From contig DATFUR010000007.1 of NCBI GenBank assembly GCA_035260725.1, forward strand, positions 1 through 15,735: 15,735 bases of DNA. Reading direction: 5' to 3'. Within the stretch, counting starts at the first letter, position 1; each line of letters starts with the position of its first letter. Position numbers and translations under genes: made by a program. Below the pieces are notes generated by a model. The model ran no database searches and was not told the DNA's origin. It saw only the letters and a list, made by a program, of their open reading frames with translations. This DNA comes from DASRFS01 sp035260725. Its GTDB lineage: Bacteria; Patescibacteriota; Microgenomatia; Levybacterales; UBA12049. Shown here one piece after another: positions 13,578-15,735 of this stretch.

Positions 13578-14454
13578 TTTCCTCCTTTATTTCTTTTGAC
13601 TCTTCATCTGTTTTTATCTTCTCCGGGGTTTGGACATTTTCCGTAGCAGTTTGAACTTCATCTGCCGCTGTCTGGACATTTTCTCCTGCAGTTTTTACTT
13701 CTTCGACTGCTTCTTTTACTTCAGGAGCGACCTCTTCTTGTGCTTTTACTTCCGACTCAACTTCCTCTTGCCCTTCCAAAGATTCAGCGACGGAAGGTTC
13801 TTTGTAAAGCGGGACAAATTTCTTATTTTCTCCAACCTTTCGGACTACTACTATGCTATTTACTCCGCCCGGAACCAGTCCCTTTATAATAAGCGCTCCG
13901 TCGTTTGTAATGTCTATTACTTCCAAGTTTTTAACTGTTGCAGTCTCGTTTCCCATTCTGCCGGCCATTCTTTTTCCTCTGTAAACGTGCCCCGGGGTTG
14001 TGGTTTGCCCTATTGATCCGGGCGCTCTTTCCCGATCAGACTGTCCGTGGGTTCTGGGTCCGCCTTTAAAGTGATGTCTTTTTACGACTCCCGCAAAACC
14101 TTTTCCTTTGGAAATTCCTGTTACATCTACTAAGTCTCCGGGCTTTAATACGTCGGAGATAACAACTTGCGAACCGACAATTATTCCCTCAAGACTATCT
14201 ACTCTTACCTCTTTGAAAAAGCGGGGCTGTATTTCTAGTCCCGCCTTTTTGCTGTGTCCTATAATTGGTTTGTTTGGGTGCTTCTTAATCCCAAATCCGA
14301 GCTGAATGGAATTATATCCGTCTCTATCCGTTGTCTTAAGTTGCGAAACCACATTTCCCATAGCAGATATAACAGTAAGAGGAACTCTTGTTCCATCCTG
14401 CAAAAATCCTTGTGTTTGTGTGTTTTTTTTACCTATTAGTCCTGTTAGTCCCAT
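13567..14454 (-). CDS. rplC: 50S ribosomal protein L3 with acidic C-terminal tail
   Basis: The 295-residue protein is needed for early 50S assembly and the peptidyl transferase surroundings. Core features are TGLIGKK at the start, KGFAGVVKRHHFKGGPRTHG (118-137), PGSIGQTTTPGHVYRGKRMAG and VLIIKG-like ALIIKGLVPGG. The usual protein ends about residue 215; here about 77 residues are added, with 24 Asp/Glu against 7 Lys. The tail holds four 7-residue repeats (VKTAGEN, VQTAADE, VQTATEN, VQTPEKI). A TGA two codons upstream fixes the ATG as the start. There is no Shine-Dalgarno sequence; the ATG follows a stem-loop and T-tract by 7 nt. Confidence 0.97.
   Translation of the reverse strand: MGLTGLIGKKNTQTQGFLQDGTRVPLTVISAMGNVVSQLKTTDRDGYNSIQLGFGIKKHPNKPIIGHSKKAGLEIQPRFFKEVRVDSLEGIIVGSQVVISDVLKPGDLVDVTGISKGKGFAGVVKRHHFKGGPRTHGQSDRERAPGSIGQTTTPGHVYRGKRMAGRMGNETATVKNLEVIDITNDGALIIKGLVPGGVNSIVVVRKVGENKKFVPLYKEPSVAESLEGQEEVESEVKAQEEVAPEVKEAVEEVKTAGENVQTAADEVQTATENVQTPEKIKTDEESKEIKEENAS
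13615..13698. repeat. Degenerate 21-bp tandem repeat (4 units) in the L3 tail
   Basis: Units at 13678-13698, 13657-13677, 13636-13656 and 13615-13635 encode VKTAGEN, VQTAADE, VQTATEN and VQTPEKI. The units differ in many third codon positions, so the repeat looks old or selected at protein level rather than freshly duplicated. Confidence 0.85.
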
Positions 14455-14461
14455 AAATCAC

Positions 14462-14482
14462 AAAAAACGACCCACAGGGTCG
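14462..14482 (-). terminator. Terminator-like hairpin directly before rplC
   Basis: Minus strand CGACCC-TGT-GGGTCG, a perfect 6-bp stem with a 3-nt loop, followed by TTTTTT. The T-tract ends 7 nt before the rplC ATG. It has the form of an intrinsic terminator. It may end transcripts of the upstream zincin-like gene, act as an attenuator on the rplC promoter, or shape translation of rplC. The opposite strand lacks a T-tract after the stem, so it acts on minus-strand transcripts. Confidence 0.7.
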
Positions 14483-14505
14483 CTTAGAATCAAGTTCTGA
14501 AAAGC
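14482..14505 (-). promoter_or_regulatory. First leader stem-loop of rplC
   Basis: Minus strand GCTT-(TTC)-AGAA-CTTGA-TTCT-AAGC: two 4-bp stems joined by a 3-nt bulge, with a 5-nt loop. Its last base is also the first base of the following terminator-like hairpin, so the two structures abut and may compete for their shared edge. Stability is modest and unmeasured. Confidence 0.4.
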
Positions 14506-14510
14506 TTTCC

Positions 14511-14546
14511 CTATGTAGTCAATTGCACCTCCATTTGCTTTAGCAT
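14511..14546 (-). other. Possible 11-codon leader ORF with an internal orphan Shine-Dalgarno
   Basis: ATG CTA AAG CAA ATG GAG, then GTG CAA TTG ACT ACA TAG, would encode MLKQMEVQLTT. GGAGG at 14528-14532 sits 5 nt before the in-frame TTG, so a 3-codon ORF (TTG ACT ACA) is an alternative. No Shine-Dalgarno precedes the ATG. Neither ORF overlaps rplC. It lies between the rplC promoter and the paired stem-loops. Translation is unproven. Confidence 0.2.
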
Positions 14547-14562
14547 GACTATAATGAAGGTA

Positions 14563-14591
14563 ATTATAAGGAAATAAGGAGTAAAATGCAA
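14563..14591 (-). promoter_or_regulatory. rplC promoter
   Basis: Minus strand TTGCAT (14586-14591), exactly 17 nt, then perfect TATAAT (14563-14568). The -35 matches only 3 of 6 consensus bases. It lies in the 150-bp non-coding gap between the zincin-like gene and rplC. The expected start near 14555-14556 gives a leader of about 100 nt containing the orphan Shine-Dalgarno and both stem-loops. It would drive the main ribosomal-protein run. Confidence 0.6.
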
Positions 14592-14604
14592 GCTCCAATC
14601 GAGG

Positions 14605-15363
14605 CTATTTAGCAATTAATCTAATAGGACGATAATTAGAATCATGTCCGACTTTTTCAGCAAATTTCCTTGCTCTTATTTCTAAAATACTAAAGTAATA
14701 AGCCAAGGGTGGTGTATTTATGCCGAGAGCTATTATAAAGGGCAATGGATCTTTACCAATACTGTTCGCAAAAGCGAAGACTCCTTCCGTCAGAAGAGTG
14801 GCTACTACAGACACAGAGAGTGTATTCAAAACAATTAATCCTGCGCCCTTAGCCAATGGAGAAAAATCTCCAGCATGCTTACTTTCGTGCTGAAATACTG
14901 AGTTAATTCCTCTTTGCATCGCAATGTCCGTTAGTCTTTCCAATTTTTTTAAGCCTCTCTCTTTTGGGGAAACCTTTAGATACTTAACTAATCTTTTTTC
15001 TGACTTCATTCCCTCAAAACGTCCGAATATTGTATAAAAGGGGTCAATAGGAGAATCTTTTCCTTCCAATATCTTCCTTCCCTTATTAATATTTTTTGTT
15101 TTAGCCTTCCACCAATAATCAGGAGCCATGTCTATTTTATGTTCCCAAGGAATATGTCTTCCGACTGCTAAACCAAGGAATGACTTTCTCTTAAAACTTA
15201 CCTTCAATTTTTGAGCATCTTTTTCTGTTACACCAGCTTCCTTAAATAATTGCCCGCAGGCTTCATCATTGAACTCTACTCTGTATGGAGAATTTGTCAA
15301 TTGCTTCTGATCTACCTCTATTTTTGGACTAAGACCATGACTTGGGGTTGTTTCTGCACTCAT
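14605..15363 (-). CDS. Unrecognised membrane protein with zincin motif (M48-like layout)
   Basis: A 252-residue protein, not recognised as a named family. H159-E-S-K-H163 fits the HExxH zinc-peptidase motif. Two hydrophobic stretches follow (about 173-199 and 206-226), then E228-I-R-A-R-K-F-A235, resembling the ExxADxxA motif that gives the third zinc ligand in M48 peptidases such as HtpX. HtpX also has two membrane segments between its motifs. Here the usual Asp is Arg, and there are no membrane segments before HExxH; the first 158 residues are soluble and basic. No signal peptide is seen. It interrupts the rpsJ-rplC junction, with its own promoter, and appears leaderless. Proteolytic function is an inference; a catalytically inactive relative is possible. 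Confidence 0.8.
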   Translation of the reverse strand: MSAETTPSHGLSPKIEVDQKQLTNSPYRVEFNDEACGQLFKEAGVTEKDAQKLKVSFKRKSFLGLAVGRHIPWEHKIDMAPDYWWKAKTKNINKGRKILEGKDSPIDPFYTIFGRFEGMKSEKRLVKYLKVSPKERGLKKLERLTDIAMQRGINSVFQHESKHAGDFSPLAKGAGLIVLNTLSVSVVATLLTEGVFAFANSIGKDPLPFIIALGINTPPLAYYFSILEIRARKFAEKVGHDSNYRPIRLIAK

Positions 15364-15371
15364 GAACGAGG

Positions 15372-15400
15372 ATTATACAAGGATTAGAGATTTCTGTCAA
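15372..15400 (-). promoter_or_regulatory. Perfect consensus promoter for a leaderless transcript
   Basis: Minus strand TTGACA (15395-15400), 17-nt spacer, TATAAT (15372-15377): 12 of 12 consensus bases at ideal spacing. Only 8 nt (CCTCGTTC) separate the -10 from the ATG of the zincin-like gene, so transcription should begin at or one base before the start codon. There is no Shine-Dalgarno sequence. It sits in the 45-bp gap after rpsJ. Confidence 0.85.
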
Positions 15401-15408
15401 ACTATAGG

Positions 15409-15717
15409 TTAGATTTTAATTTCAATGGAGACTCCTGCGGCGAGTTCGAGATGGGTTAGAGAATCAATGGTTTTTTCGGTTGGGGCAACAATGTCTATTA
15501 GTCTTTTGTGGACTCTAATTTCAAAGTGGTCTCTTGCGTTTTTGTCTATAAAAGGACCTTTGTTAACTGCGTAGACCGATCTTTTTGTGGGAAGAGGGAT
15601 TGGACCAACAACTTGAGCACCGGTACGGATTGCCGTATCTAATATTTGCTGGCAAGAAGCATCAATTACTCTTGCGTCATAACTTTTTAAACGTACTCTT
15701 ATTGTTCCTTTTGGCAT
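15409..15717 (-). CDS. rpsJ: 30S ribosomal protein S10
   Basis: The 102-residue protein of the 30S head also takes part in antitermination with NusB. Segments IRVRLKSYDARVIDASCQQI, GPIPLPTKRSVYAVNKGPF, and HFEIRVHKRLIDIVAPTEKT are canonical, and the end is LAAGVSIEIKI. A GGGAG lies about 11 nt before the ATG. A TAA three bases before the ATG could end an upstream gene, but only four codons of it are in the window. It is normally followed at once by rplC; here a gene is inserted and no terminator separates rpsJ from it. Confidence 0.98.
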   Translation of the reverse strand: MPKGTIRVRLKSYDARVIDASCQQILDTAIRTGAQVVGPIPLPTKRSVYAVNKGPFIDKNARDHFEIRVHKRLIDIVAPTEKTIDSLTHLELAAGVSIEIKI

Positions 15718-15735
15718 ATTTTAATGTTCTCCCTT

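Noticed and set aside
15721..15735. KGEH-stop as the end of an upstream gene such as tuf
   Set aside because: Only four codons are visible and they do not match the usual EF-Tu end; not enough to name.
1..15735. CRISPR arrays, tRNA or rRNA genes, insertion sequences
   Set aside because: None seen; the window is almost wholly coding, and the only gaps above 40 bp are at 2790-2836, 14455-14604 and 15364-15408.

Overview
The window is one long run of translation genes, all on the minus strand. It reads right to left as the fused S10, spc and alpha ribosomal-protein operons. The order is rpsJ, one inserted gene, rplC-rplD-rplW-rplB-rpsS-rplV-rpsC-rplP-rpmC-rpsQ-rplN-rplX-rplE-rpsN-rpsH-rplF-rplR-rpsE-rplO-secY-adk, a small P-loop kinase, map-infA-rpmJ-rpsM-rpsK-rpsD-rpoA, and the first 17 codons of rplQ. 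DNA is AT-rich and genes are packed with 4-bp (ATGA) or 1-bp (TAATG) overlaps. The organism is most likely a Patescibacteria/CPR bacterium, perhaps Microgenomates. Reasons: rpmD (L30) is missing between rpsE and rplO, L2 has a shortened N-terminus, L3 and L4 carry low-complexity tails, and a UPF0200-like kinase sits beside adk. The phylum is an inference from memory, not from a search.

Right end (about 14455-15735): rpsJ is followed by a perfect consensus promoter whose -10 lies 8 nt before the ATG of a 252-codon gene. That gene encodes an unrecognised membrane protein with HESKH, two hydrophobic segments and a downstream ExxAxxxA motif, the layout of M48-type metallopeptidases. A 150-bp gap before rplC holds a second promoter, a leader with an orphan Shine-Dalgarno sequence and short ORF, and two stem-loops. 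The second stem-loop is followed by six T's just before the rplC ATG.

Middle (about 2837-14454): canonical ribosomal proteins, then SecY, a lidless adenylate kinase, the extra kinase and methionine aminopeptidase. L3 ends in an acidic tail built partly from 21-bp tandem repeats. The overlapping L4 gene begins with a strongly basic extension. The map gene contains a (TTTGAGA)n heptanucleotide tract.

Left end (1-2836): infA starts a second transcriptional block. It has an extended -10 promoter and a stem-loop plus T-tract directly before its ATG, an arrangement like that of rplC. rpmJ, rpsM, rpsK, rpsD, rpoA and rplQ follow; rpoA may have an extra promoter inside the end of rpsD.

Together the genes make the ribosome core, the RNA polymerase alpha subunit, the Sec channel, and enzymes for nucleotide balance and N-terminal methionine removal. 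The parts most worth following up are the inserted zincin-like gene with its leaderless promoter, the hairpin leaders of rplC and infA, and the repeat-bearing segments of rplC and map.
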